Below, in pieces: positions 1-7,734 of a stretch of DNA of 11,643 nt (the first letter of the stretch is position 1; the number at the start of each line of letters is the position of its first letter). Location of the stretch: positions 1 through 11,643 of the forward strand of contig NZ_LGDY01000158.1 in the NCBI RefSeq assembly GCF_001279525.1, written 5' to 3'. The position numbers were made by a program, and so were the translations under genes. The stretch comes from Nocardia sp. NRRL S-836 (GTDB lineage Bacteria > Actinomycetota > Actinomycetes > Mycobacteriales > Pseudonocardiaceae). Below the pieces are notes generated by a model. The model was not told where the DNA came from, ran no database searches, and worked only from the letters and a program-made list of their open reading frames with translations.

Positions 1-1
1 C

Positions 2-328
2 ACCGCCCACGGCCTCGACCAGTACCCCGGCACCGACACCCCCGCCTACCACAACGCCTACGCCACCGGCATGCTCGTCGAACTGACCTGGCTCACCGTG
101 CACTTCAGCGGCCTGCTCAACGTCTGGTTCACCGTCCTGCACACCTTCGACGAAGCCAGCGCCGCCGACGACGAAATCGACTTCATCACCGTCTACAACA
201 CCACCGTCCCCGCCACCATCCGGCGCCGCAACAACGCCCTCCTCGGCACCACCGGCTGGGGCGACCAGCCACTCAACGGAACCGGACCGAAGCCCGCGAT
301 GTCCTCCGTCGAAGCGCTGACACCGTGA
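2..328 (+). CDS. 3' end of an unrecognised gene (partial, cut by window edge)
   Basis: The frame is open from base 2 to a TGA at 326-328 and gives about 108 residues with strong GC bias at third codon positions, so it is real coding sequence whose start lies outside the window. A Met codon at 71 is available, but the in-frame codons before it are equally coding-like, so I treat the gene as 5' partial. The visible part has a Trp- and Leu-rich stretch (ELTWLTVHFSGLLNVWF) that is moderately hydrophobic and could be a buried helix or one membrane segment. A polar, acidic stretch and a Gly/Pro-rich tail follow. I recognise no family. The stop codon is shared with the next gene through a GTGA overlap, which suggests co-transcription and translational coupling. 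Confidence 0.6.
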   Translation, partial: TAHGLDQYPGTDTPAYHNAYATGMLVELTWLTVHFSGLLNVWFTVLHTFDEASAADDEIDFITVYNTTVPATIRRRNNALLGTTGWGDQPLNGTGPKPAMSSVEALTP

Positions 329-609
329 CCTTGAGGGCTGTCCCACTGCCCGGTTCTGCCCCGCTGCTCTCGGTGATGTCCGAGGACAGCGTCGACTTGC
401 TCGACCGCTGCGTGGGCTTCCTCGGCCGCGACCGGTCCGGCCTGCCCAACTCGCCGTGGGCGCGGGACGCGGTCGTGGTGGAGCGGTTCGCGACCCACCT
501 GGTCAACGGCGGGATGCTGACGGTCATGACTCGTATCTGCCGCGACGAAGAACCCGCTGTGCGGTTCGGTGACCAGCCGGCGGAAGCTGCGATTTCTGCG
601 CCGATCTGA
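325..609 (+). CDS. Small hypothetical protein, 94 aa, coupled to the upstream gene
   Basis: The GTG start (325-327) overlaps the TGA stop of the preceding gene by 4 bases, a typical translational coupling arrangement in actinomycete operons. Third codon positions are nearly all G or C until the last ten or so codons, which supports real coding. The product is soluble-looking, with no signal peptide or membrane segment. It has a central acidic/hydrophobic part (SVDLLDRCVGFLG) and a helical part rich in Val and Arg (RDAVVVERFATHLV). No known domain is recognisable and no function is proposed. A later in-frame ATG at 376 could be an alternative start, but the overlap favours 325. A weak inverted repeat (CTGATC at 606-611, GATCAG at 624-629) spans the stop codon and may help end the transcript. 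Confidence 0.55.
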   Translation: MTLRAVPLPGSAPLLSVMSEDSVDLLDRCVGFLGRDRSGLPNSPWARDAVVVERFATHLVNGGMLTVMTRICRDEEPAVRFGDQPAEAAISAPI

Positions 610-707
610 TCAACGCAGGATTGGATCAGCGCCGGAGGGGTATGGAAGGGGCGCCGTAGCACGTGCGCGTGAACACGGTGGGCCGCTTTCGTGCGGGCCG
701 GCCGGCT

Positions 708-750
708 CCGGCGCGGGGACAGTTGAAACTGTGCAGCTTCCCCGCGCCGG
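708..750 (+). promoter_or_regulatory. Strong stem-loop with nested palindrome, upstream of the ANTAR gene
   Basis: CCGGCGCGGGGA at 708-719 and TCCCCGCGCCGG at 739-750 are perfect complements, a 12-bp GC stem closing a 19-nt loop. ACAGTTGAAACTGT (719-732), overlapping the stem by one base, is itself a 6-bp inverted repeat around GA. No T-run follows. It could be the terminator of the upstream gene pair (many actinomycete terminators lack a U-tract) or a structure in the leader of the gene at 872. The 610-871 gap holds no convincing ORF and no clear promoter that I can see. Confidence 0.5.
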
Positions 751-871
751 TTCCGGTTCGCTCGCGCGGCCCGTTGGCCGTGGTTGTGTGTTGATCGTTG
801 CGTACCATGCCCTGACGACGTCAAGCAGCGGCGCCGTAGATCAGTTCCTCTGAGCTACGAGGTGCCGCGGC

Positions 872-1660
872 ATGGCCGATGAGACGAACGCGTCCGAGAC
901 GTCCGCGTCCGGGCCGGGCGACGATGATCGTCCTGACGCCTTGAGCAGACTCGACGAGACCGCCGAGGCGCTGACGGTGCTGCGGGACTTCTTCATCGAC
1001 GGGGAGCCTCTCGACGATGCGTTGCAGAGGCTGGCTGACACCGCGAGCAGGGCGATCCCGGATGCCGACTCGGTGACGGTGTCGCTGATGGATCCGGCGC
1101 GGCCGCGCACTGCCGCCTCCACGAGCCCTGAGTTGATCGAAGTCGACGAGAAGCAGTACAGCGCTGACCGGGGCCCGTGCCTGGAGTCCGCGCGCACCCT
1201 GCGGCCTGTGCGGGCTGTCGTCGGCGAGCACCTCGACGAGTGGCCGGAGTTCGAGGCAGCCGCCGCGGCGCACGCGATCCGCGCCTACTTGTCCGTGCCG
1301 GTGCTGCTGCCCTCCTCGAACTCCTCCGACGAAAAGCACCTCGGTTCAGTCAACATCTACAGCCACACAGCCGCGGCCTTCGACCCCTTCGACGAAGGGC
1401 TCATGCGGCTGTTCACCACAGCTGCGTCAGTCACGATCGCCAGCGCCCAGCGCTGGCAACGCTCACGAGACCACATCGACAGCCTGGAGAAAGCTCTCGC
1501 CTCCCGAGCCGTCATCGACCAAGCAAAAGGTGTCCTGATGGCTGTGCACTCCTGCACAGCCGACGAAGCCTTCATGATGCTCGTCCAGCGCTCGCAGCAC
1601 GAGAACATCAAGCTCCGTGACGTCGCCAAGAACCTGCTCGACTCGATAGCCGGTTCCTGA
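872..1660 (+). CDS. GAF and ANTAR domain-containing transcription antiterminator regulator
   Basis: The 262-aa protein has an acidic N-terminal extension (residues 1-25), a GAF-type sensor region (about 45-185) and a C-terminal ANTAR domain (about 200-258). The ANTAR core is visible as SRAVIDQAKGVLMAV, then EAFMMLVQRSQHENIKL and RDVAKNLL, matching the family pattern of three helices with a conserved AKG.LM segment and a final N.KL..VA motif. ANTAR proteins bind paired RNA hairpins and prevent termination, and GAF domains sense small ligands or redox state; the ligand here is unknown. The ATG at 872 is preceded by GAGG at 859-862 at good spacing. It is monocistronic in this window. No cognate two-hairpin ANTAR target is obvious, though a strong stem-loop lies in the upstream gap. 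The length fits the common actinobacterial GAF-ANTAR class. Confidence 0.93.
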   Translation: MADETNASETSASGPGDDDRPDALSRLDETAEALTVLRDFFIDGEPLDDALQRLADTASRAIPDADSVTVSLMDPARPRTAASTSPELIEVDEKQYSADRGPCLESARTLRPVRAVVGEHLDEWPEFEAAAAAHAIRAYLSVPVLLPSSNSSDEKHLGSVNIYSHTAAAFDPFDEGLMRLFTTAASVTIASAQRWQRSRDHIDSLEKALASRAVIDQAKGVLMAVHSCTADEAFMMLVQRSQHENIKLRDVAKNLLDSIAGS

Positions 1661-1669
1661 ACAACCGGC
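1649..1669 (+). terminator. Hairpin overlapping the stop codon of the ANTAR gene
   Basis: GCCGGTT (1649-1655) and AACCGGC (1663-1669) form a 7-bp stem with a 7-nt loop that contains the TGA stop codon. There is no T-tract. Its position at the gene end fits a U-less terminator, but the stem is short. Confidence 0.35.
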
Positions 1670-1751
1670 GCCATTCCGGGCGAACAAGTAACACCTCTCC
1701 CCGCCAGTCATTCACCCTGAGTCACGCGCAGCCGTACCGCGCGCTGCTCGA

Positions 1752-2567
1752 TCACTCGTGCTCAGCGGGCAGCACCTTGACGGTTTCGAGGTTGAGCCCG
1801 GTCACTGCGACCAGCAGCACCAGCACGGCCGGTACGTCCTCACGCAGCAGGAACAGCTGCTCGGCCCGATGTCGCGCGGCCGCGCGTCCTGGAGCGCACT
1901 GGCCACGCGCGGCGACGAGGTCACGCAAGTCGGCGCGCTGCAGGCGCTGCTACTCGTCGAGCTCCACGGGATCGGTGGCGAGCAGCCGCTCGGAGTCCTC
2001 GATCCGGGCCCGCACGACGTTCACGTGCTCGCGGGCCGCCACGAGCAGCCGATGCAGCTCCCCGTCGGAATACCCCGGCTGCGGGCTTCGAGGCCGGACG
2101 GAGACGGCGGTTCTCGTCGGCGCGGCCTGCAGCACCGCGGGCTCGATCGCGCCGTGCAGCGGCGGGCACCGCAGGACCTGGACCACGTGCTCGACGTCGA
2201 CCAGACCGTAGGCCGGCCGCGCCCTGCAAGTGCGATCGGCGACGAAGTCGTGCAGGTGCTGGGCCCGCAGTTGCTCGGGCGTGTGCGGAACGGCCAGGTG
2301 CCTGGCCAGGAAGTGCAGGAAGTACCGCAGGTTGCGCCAGCACAGGCGCGCCGACTGCAAGGTGCGCAGGCCACCGGCCGGGCCGACCCGGACCGTCATC
2401 GCCGCGGCCATCGCCGGGTGCCATCCAGTGCGCTGTGTCGTCTTCTCTTGACCAGCCACGGTGTGCCGGTCGTCGCGGGGCTCGTGAGGGGCGGGCGCCG
2501 GGCACGTCGGCTATTCGGAGAACACGCGACCGGTGTCGACGCTGAACCTCTCCAGTCCGCTGACCAT
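1752..2567 (-). pseudogene. Degraded tyrosine recombinase/integrase-like gene with two in-frame TAG stops
   Basis: On the minus strand a single reading frame runs from a possible ATG at 2567 to a TGA at 1752-1754, interrupted by TAG at 2511-2513 and TAG at 1950-1952. Coding-like blocks on both sides of the second stop stay in the same frame. The middle block contains a segment typical of the SAM-like N-terminal domain of actinobacterial tyrosine recombinases (ARLCWRNLRYFLHFLARH), followed by GYSDGELHRLLVAAR. After the amber codon come EQLFLLREDVPAVLVLLVAV and TGLNLETVKVLPAEHE, resembling the start of the catalytic domain. The frame then ends before any of the catalytic Arg/His/Tyr residues, so the gene is also truncated at the 3' end. 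The family assignment rests on recalled similarity. The most likely reading is a dead integrase relic. The part upstream of the first TAG is the least certain. Confidence 0.6.
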
Positions 2568-3007
2568 CTTCTGCGGTCAGACGACCGGTTCGAGTTCCTG
2601 TTTTTGTTGCGATCCTCGCTGGGCGCGGACGCCCAGCTAACGAGACCAGACACTTGCACACATCCCTTGAGGCGCTGGAAGACCTTCAAGCGCTGGAAGG
2701 AGTTACCGGCCAGCGGCTAGGCCGATTTACCGGTGTCAGCAGTGACGTGGAATGTGTCTTTCTACGGGTGACACGGAAGCTGTACGAGGGTGGTGTTGTC
2801 GAGCTCGTCCGGTCGATCGGCCCTCGGGTGGAGCCCAGCGGTGAACTTCCCCGCGAAGAGCACAGCTGCTTAGTTCGAGGGGAACCAAGGACGATAAGGC
2901 TGGCTGGAGTCGAGGTCCCGATGCCGGCCTTCCTCATGTGGAATCCCCAGGTTTCTACTTATGTTCGTCGAGGTGCCGGTCCAGGCGTGACGCAGGACCG
3001 ATACAGG
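2568..3007. other. About 440 bp without a convincing gene
   Basis: All frames here are short or have poor third-position bias. One longer plus-strand frame crosses the region but includes the downstream hairpin and lacks any recognisable domain. The only structure seen is the short direct repeat at 2672-2699. Confidence 0.45.
2672..2699 (+). repeat. Short direct repeat, GCGCTGGAAG twice with an 18-bp period
   Basis: GCGCTGGAAG occurs at 2672-2681 and again at 2690-2699, separated by 8 bases. The repeat lies just upstream of the integrase remnant's possible start (it is transcribed from the minus strand), so it could be a relic of a binding or attachment site. Chance duplication is also possible. 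Confidence 0.3.
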
Positions 3008-3037
3008 GGGCCGTTCCCGTTGCGGGAACGGCCCTTT
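3008..3037 (+). terminator. Rho-independent terminator-like hairpin (first of two similar copies)
   Basis: GGGCCGTTCCCG (3008-3019) and CGGGAACGGCCC (3023-3034) are perfect complements, a 12-bp stem with a 3-nt loop, followed by TTT. The short T-run is on the plus side. The same core sequence recurs in the hairpin at 7957-7985, so the two bracket the secreted-protein operon. There is no clear plus-strand gene directly upstream for it to terminate, so it may insulate the operon. Confidence 0.7.
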
Positions 3038-3040
3038 GTG

Positions 3041-3070
3041 TTGCGACGCGGGGACAGCAGAAGGTACGTT
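3041..3070 (+). promoter_or_regulatory. Candidate promoter for the secreted-protein/ALF operon
   Basis: TTGCGA (3041-3046) and TACGTT (3065-3070) are separated by 18 bases and resemble -35 and -10 hexamers of the major sigma factor (TTGACA, TANNNT). They sit just after the hairpin and about 85 bases before the first start codon of the operon. This is a pattern match only. Confidence 0.35.
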
Positions 3071-3157
3071 CGAGCGGCACGCAAGTGTGGGGGCGTGCGC
3101 GGTGTGCTGGGGAGCTTGTGCCGCGCTCGCATGTGTGAACTGGGGATTCTTGTGGTC

Positions 3158-3350
3158 ATGAACATGCGCCGGGCCGCGTTGGCGGCCGGGATGACGACAC
3201 CTGTCCGTGCAGCGATCGCCGCACCACCACCGGCCGAACCGACCTGATCCGGCGGTTTTCGCCGCTCTGCCAAAAGCTTTCGAGGCGCTCAACGCCGCGC
3301 GTGTCCGCGCGGGCGTTTGCGCTGCCATCAACACAACCACTGGGGGTTAG
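3158..3350 (+). pseudogene. Frameshifted small secreted protein gene
   Basis: An ATG at 3158 (another in-frame at 3164) opens a signal-peptide-like sequence, MNMRRAALAAGMTTPVRAA, then IAAPPPAEPT and a TGA at 3245-3247. If one T near 3245 is skipped, the next frame continues as DPAVFAALPKAFEALNAARV and RAGVCAAINTTTGG, ending at TAG 3348-3350. That makes about 63 residues with a helical, amphipathic mature part and one Cys. The join gives a smooth protein (AEPT-DPAV), which suggests a single-base insertion in a formerly intact gene. GGGGA at 3141-3145 is a weak, rather distant Shine-Dalgarno site; a similar actgggg string precedes the next gene. The TAG lies 4 bases before the next start, inside its ribosome-binding region, so translation could have been coupled. 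I do not recognise the family. A chance open frame after the TGA cannot be excluded. Confidence 0.35.
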
Positions 3351-3354
3351 TGAT

Positions 3355-3882
3355 ATGCCGGTTTCGCGCGCGCTGTTGACCGCACTGGCGGTCGGCGCGG
3401 TGACAGTCGCGGGTGTGGTCGTGGCGCAGGCGAACGAGCCTGTGCCCGCCGACCAGCAGCAGCCGCTGATCGAGGACTTCGGATATCCGAACGCGGCGAG
3501 GATCCTCGCGGAGGACCACGTCGAGCTGGTGTCCGGCGACGGGCACATCCTCTACGTGCCGTGCGCCGCCCAGCCGCCCAACGGCATCGGCCAGCTCGAG
3601 GTGCACTCGTCCGACCTGACTGTCGGCAAGAACGAGGACGGCATCGTGTGCTTCAAGGTCGTCGGCATCTACGGCCAGATCACCCTGAAGATCCCGGACG
3701 TCTACGAGATTCGCGGCGACGGCTTCGGCGACGCCGCCGGCCACAAGGGCACCGCCGAGGTCGTCGGTCAGACCGGCGAACGCAAAACCGTGACCCTGGA
3801 ACCGAACGGCGCCCGCCAAGTGGGCATCGGCCAGCCCGGCGGCAAGCCGGAAACCTTGCTGCGCCTGGACATCAAGCCGTGA
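3355..3882 (+). CDS. Secreted hypothetical protein, 175 aa, operon partner of the ALF-repeat protein
   Basis: The start is ATG 3355, preceded by GGGGG at 3342-3346; an in-frame GTG at 3301 exists but would add 18 residues before the signal peptide. Residues 1-26 form a Sec signal peptide (MPVSRALLTALAVGAVTVAG, then VVVAQA) with likely cleavage before NEP. The mature part has only two Cys, C70 and C99, which could form one disulfide. It looks beta-rich (VELVSGDGHILYVPC, GIYGQITLKIPDVYEIRGDG) and ends in a Gly/Pro-containing tail. No recognised domain is present. The gene ends 28 bases before the ALF-repeat gene, which has its own good ribosome-binding site, so the two are very probably co-transcribed. 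A role as an exported partner, inhibitor or cell-surface component of the large protein is inference only. Confidence 0.85.
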   Translation: MPVSRALLTALAVGAVTVAGVVVAQANEPVPADQQQPLIEDFGYPNAARILAEDHVELVSGDGHILYVPCAAQPPNGIGQLEVHSSDLTVGKNEDGIVCFKVVGIYGQITLKIPDVYEIRGDGFGDAAGHKGTAEVVGQTGERKTVTLEPNGARQVGIGQPGGKPETLLRLDIKP

Positions 3883-3910
3883 GCGCCGCCAACCGCACCG
3901 GAGGCACGTC

Positions 3911-6900
3911 ATGAGATTGTCCACGGGCAGGCGGATGACCGCTTTCGCCCTGATACCGGCAATCGTCGCCGCACTCCTCGCCGGCCCGGCACCTGCCGCG
4001 TCGGCAGCGGAGGAACCACCTGGGCCGAGTCCTGAGTTCAACCGGAGCCGGATCGTCGAGCTGTGGCGGGCCGCCGGGCCGCTGCTCAAGGCGGAGGCCG
4101 CGAAGGCCGTCGTCGGCACCGACGCGCAGATCGCGGAGTTCCTGGATAACGGCTGGAAACGACCGTCCGAAGAGGATGACCGGGCCACCGTGCAACGCCT
4201 GCAGAACTCCGGCGGGCCGTCCGTGCGGGACGCGGCGAAACGGGCGCTCGACGCGGGCACGCACGAGGCGCTCCGCGAGTTCCTCGACAGCGGGGTGCCG
4301 GCCGAGCAGGCGCTCGACCTGCGGATCAGGGTGAACCAGATCCAGGCCACTGCCGGGCCGAGCCTGCGGCAGAAGGCCCAGCAGGTGCTCGACTCGAATT
4401 CGTCCGAGCAGATGAAGAAGTTCATCGAGAAGGACTGGGAACAGCCGCACCAGCTCGACCAGCGGATCAGGGTGAACCAGCTCGCCGCCGTCGGTGGCCC
4501 TCGGGTCAAGGCGAAGGCGCAGGAGGCGCTCGACAACGGCACCATCGCGGTGCTGACGCAGTTCATCGAGCACGACTACGCCATCGCGCAGGCACGCGAC
4601 CTCGAGCTGGCTTCGGTCGCCGAACTCGCCGGTGTCGCCAAGGACGCGGGTGAGCAGGCCGCCCGCGAGACCGAAGCGGCCAAGCAAGCCTCCGAACGCG
4701 CGGTGCGGGAGGCGGAGCTCGCCAAGCAGTCGGCCGAAAAGGCCCGCCAGGCAACGGAAAGCGCGCAGGCCAACGCCGCGGAGGCCGCCCGCCAGGCTGG
4801 TTACGCCGCGACCGCGGCGAACAACGCCGCCAGCGCCGCCCGTGACGCCGTCGGTGCCGCGAATGCCGCGAGCAGGGCGGCGTCGGTCGCGGCGAACGCA
4901 GCCTCCCGTGCCGCGTCCGCCGCTTCTCAGGCAGGACAGGCGGCGGCTCGCGCGCAGCAGGCGGCGGCAGCTGCGACCGTCGATCGCAACGCCGCAGACG
5001 CGGCTCTGCGTGCGGCCGAGGACGCCGAGAAGGTCGTCAACGGCGCCAAGGAAGCCGCTGCGGCGGCCAAGGCCGCCGGCGACGTCGCCCGCAACGCCAG
5101 CGCGGCGGCGGTTTCGGCGAACAACGCGAGCAACCAGGCCGTGTCGGCGGCCGACGCGTCCGCGCAGGCGGCGAACCTGGCCGACCGGGCAGGTGCCGAT
5201 GCGGCCAAGGCTCGTGCCGCTGCCGCGGAAGCACGAGCGGCCGCCGCCCGCGCCAACCGTGCCGCGAACGCCGCCGTCGCCTACGCCAACACCGCGGCTA
5301 CCGCCGCGGACAGGTCGCGGGACGCCGCCTACCGTGCGGCTGACGACGCGATCGAGGCCGCCAAACAGGCCCGGCTCGCCTACGAGCACGCCGGCAACTC
5401 GCAGAACGCGGCCAAGGAGGCAACCGACAGGGCGAACGCGGCCACGGCGGCGGCGCAGAACGCCATCAACGCTGCCACCGAGGCGCAGAAGATTTACGAC
5501 GCGGCCCGTGCCGCGGACGACACGCGCATCGCGACCGAACGTGACCAGGCGATCGAGGCGGCCATCGCCGCGAAGGCAGGGGCCGGTCCCATCTCTCCCG
5601 CGCCGAAGTGGGACACCAGCGAGGCCAGCCGCTACGACACCGAGGTGCAGCAGTGGCTCGCGCAGGCACGGGCATCCGGTGCCGATCCGGCGCTCATCGC
5701 GTCGAACGGCCGCAAGGTCGCGGTCAAGCTGGCCGACACCGGTGGCCCGTGGTCGAAGATCGCCGCTGTCTCGGTGCTGAAGCTCTCCGACGACGAAGTG
5801 CGTGACTTCGTGTTGTCAGGGCTGCAGGTCGCGGTCGGTCAGGACGACCGGGTGACGCTGCAGTCGTTGCGCACGGACGCGTCCGACGCGTTCAAGCGCG
5901 CGGCGGACGCGGCACTGTCCGGTTCGGACACCGACGTCGAGCGGTTCCTGACCGCCCGCGCCTATCCGGAACGGGCGACCGAGGATCGGATCGCCGTCAA
6001 CCAGGTCATGGCGACGGCCACCGCCGAGAACCGCGACCTCACCAAGGCGGCCGCACAGCGGGCGCTCGACACCGGCACGATCGAGGCGTACCGGAAGTTC
6101 CTCACCAAGGACCAGTTCACCACCGCGACGCAGGACGACCGCATCGCGGTGAACCGGATCCTGGCCGCCACCACCTCGGGCCCGAACCTGAAGGCGGCGG
6201 CCCAGGCGGCCCTCGACGGTCCTCCTGTTTTCCAGCAACGGTTCCTGAGCGAGCACCGGTTCGTCGCCGACCGCCTGGACTACGAACAGTCCGGGCACAA
6301 CGCCGAGGTCTCCGGATACGTCAGCACCGCCTGGAAGTCCGCGTCCACCGCATCGCAGAACGCGAACCTCGCACAGGAGGTCGCCGCCCGCGCCCGCAAC
6401 GCCGCCCAGGAGGCGATCGACGCGTCGAACCGGGCCCAGCAGGACTCGGTCAGGGCAGGCGAGTTCGCGGCTCAGGCGCACGCGTCGGCACTGGCCGCCG
6501 AGAAGTCCGCACAGGACGCGGCGAGCTCGGCGCGGATCGCGAAGCAGGCGGCGGCGTCCGCGAACGCCTCCGCCCGCAGGGCCACGCAGTCGTCGGTGTA
6601 CGCGCAGGCGTCGGAGAACCAGGCACGAGGGTTCGCCAACGCCGCCTATGCCGCCGCCAAGGTGGCGTACGACCAGGCGAAGGCAGCAGGAGAGAGCGCC
6701 ACCAAGGCGAAGGAGGCGTACGACAGGGCGGTGGAGACCGCCAAGACCAAGATCAGCGAGCAGGTCACCGCGCAGGTGGTGCGGCAGGACAGCTACTGCA
6801 AGAAGCTCCTGCTCACCGGCGACGAGTACATCAAGTGCATGCACATGCTCACCCAGTCGGACTGGGAGCGGTCGGGCATGATGTACCGCAACGGCCAGAT

Positions 6901-7726
6901 GTGCGAGCTGCTCTACGCCAACCGCCAGGGCGACGCCGGGTACCAGAACTGCCTGCGCGACGTGCTGAGCCCGCGGTTCGAGCTGAACCGCCACATGGAC
7001 CTGCTCGAGAACCTGACCGTCTACTACCAGGCGATGGCGGGCGCCATGGTGATCGCGGCGGGCACGCTCGCGGTGCTCGGCTGCAGCATCTCGGTGGTCT
7101 GCGGCGCGGCGATGCTCGCGATCGACCCGATCGGTGCCGCGATCACGCCGTGGATCGGCATCATGACCGCGGACGTCATCGGGATCACCGGTGTGTGGCG
7201 GCTCGGTTCGCTCTTCGAGATCACGGTCGTCAACTCCGAGCTGGCCTCGGCCCGCATCCTCAAGTACGACCTCAGCGACCTCGTCACCTTCATCAACAGC
7301 ATCTGCGTCAGGCCCGGTGGCTTCGCCAAGGGCACGCTGGCGGAGGCTCCGAACTGCGTCTGGGATTACGACTACTCGGCCCTCAAGTGGTACGTGCAGG
7401 AAAAGGGGTACAGCGAGGCGGTGCTGAAGGGCGTCGCGCGCAACGTCGTGCGGTACAAAGAGGGTGCGACCGATCATGATATCACGCACCTCAAGAAGGA
7501 CGTGTTCGACATGGCCGACTACTTCGCGCAGTGGTGGAAGGTGGACTTCACCATGCACGACTCGGCAAGCCTGAATCCCGTCTACTTCGACAGCGCGCAC
7601 AACGTGCTGCTCATCAAGCACATGCCCAACGGAACCGAACCCGGCATGATCCACGGGTACAACTTCACCCAGTACCAGTGGGACACGCTCGTCAAGGCCA
7701 AGCGTTACGAGAAGATTCCCAAGTAG
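3911..7726 (+). CDS. Secreted ALF-repeat, alanine-rich coiled-coil protein with a hydrophobic segment and unique C-terminal domain (polymorphic-toxin-like)
   Basis: The 1271-aa product starts at ATG 3911 behind GGAGG (3900-3904). Residues 1-32 are a signal peptide ending ASA before AEE. Four ALF repeats lie at about 57-225 (for example RDAAKRALDAGTHEALREFL) and four more at about 605-785 (for example KAAAQRALDTGTIEAYRKFL). Each block is followed by a long Ala-rich coiled coil, about 230-555 and 795-955. A segment with four Cys (C963, C976, C998, C1014) leads to a hydrophobic stretch at about 1040-1096 that could span a membrane. About 170 non-repetitive residues remain, rich in Trp, Tyr and His. 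ALF repeats (Pfam ALF) are of unknown function and, from memory, occur in actinobacterial polymorphic toxins. The hydrophobic pre-toxin-like segment before a unique C-terminus and the tiny gene 8 bases downstream fit that model, but I recognise no toxin fold. A surface or structural protein is the alternative. Confidence 0.9.
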   Translation: MRLSTGRRMTAFALIPAIVAALLAGPAPAASAAEEPPGPSPEFNRSRIVELWRAAGPLLKAEAAKAVVGTDAQIAEFLDNGWKRPSEEDDRATVQRLQNSGGPSVRDAAKRALDAGTHEALREFLDSGVPAEQALDLRIRVNQIQATAGPSLRQKAQQVLDSNSSEQMKKFIEKDWEQPHQLDQRIRVNQLAAVGGPRVKAKAQEALDNGTIAVLTQFIEHDYAIAQARDLELASVAELAGVAKDAGEQAARETEAAKQASERAVREAELAKQSAEKARQATESAQANAAEAARQAGYAATAANNAASAARDAVGAANAASRAASVAANAASRAASAASQAGQAAARAQQAAAAATVDRNAADAALRAAEDAEKVVNGAKEAAAAAKAAGDVARNASAAAVSANNASNQAVSAADASAQAANLADRAGADAAKARAAAAEARAAAARANRAANAAVAYANTAATAADRSRDAAYRAADDAIEAAKQARLAYEHAGNSQNAAKEATDRANAATAAAQNAINAATEAQKIYDAARAADDTRIATERDQAIEAAIAAKAGAGPISPAPKWDTSEASRYDTEVQQWLAQARASGADPALIASNGRKVAVKLADTGGPWSKIAAVSVLKLSDDEVRDFVLSGLQVAVGQDDRVTLQSLRTDASDAFKRAADAALSGSDTDVERFLTARAYPERATEDRIAVNQVMATATAENRDLTKAAAQRALDTGTIEAYRKFLTKDQFTTATQDDRIAVNRILAATTSGPNLKAAAQAALDGPPVFQQRFLSEHRFVADRLDYEQSGHNAEVSGYVSTAWKSASTASQNANLAQEVAARARNAAQEAIDASNRAQQDSVRAGEFAAQAHASALAAEKSAQDAASSARIAKQAAASANASARRATQSSVYAQASENQARGFANAAYAAAKVAYDQAKAAGESATKAKEAYDRAVETAKTKISEQVTAQVVRQDSYCKKLLLTGDEYIKCMHMLTQSDWERSGMMYRNGQMCELLYANRQGDAGYQNCLRDVLSPRFELNRHMDLLENLTVYYQAMAGAMVIAAGTLAVLGCSISVVCGAAMLAIDPIGAAITPWIGIMTADVIGITGVWRLGSLFEITVVNSELASARILKYDLSDLVTFINSICVRPGGFAKGTLAEAPNCVWDYDYSALKWYVQEKGYSEAVLKGVARNVVRYKEGATDHDITHLKKDVFDMADYFAQWWKVDFTMHDSASLNPVYFDSAHNVLLIKHMPNGTEPGMIHGYNFTQYQWDTLVKAKRYEKIPK

Positions 7727-7734
7727 GAGTCGCG

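Noticed and set aside
1758..2720. A 320-codon plus-strand ORF
   Set aside because: It is the mirror of the minus-strand integrase remnant; its Gln/His/Arg-rich composition is typical of a shadow frame, while the minus strand shows family-like segments.
2654..3247. A 197-codon plus-strand ORF across the integrase-to-operon gap
   Set aside because: It reads through a perfect terminator-like hairpin and has weak codon bias; only its last 30 codons, with their own start, look like a signal peptide.
3872..5389. A 505-codon minus-strand ORF rich in Arg and Gly
   Set aside because: It is antisense to the ALF-repeat gene, whose Ala-rich GC-biased codons keep opposite frames open. Its composition is low-complexity with no domain.
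5816..7654. A 612-codon minus-strand ORF
   Set aside because: It is antisense to the same gene, including the well-supported C-terminal part, and has no recognisable motif or ribosome-binding site.
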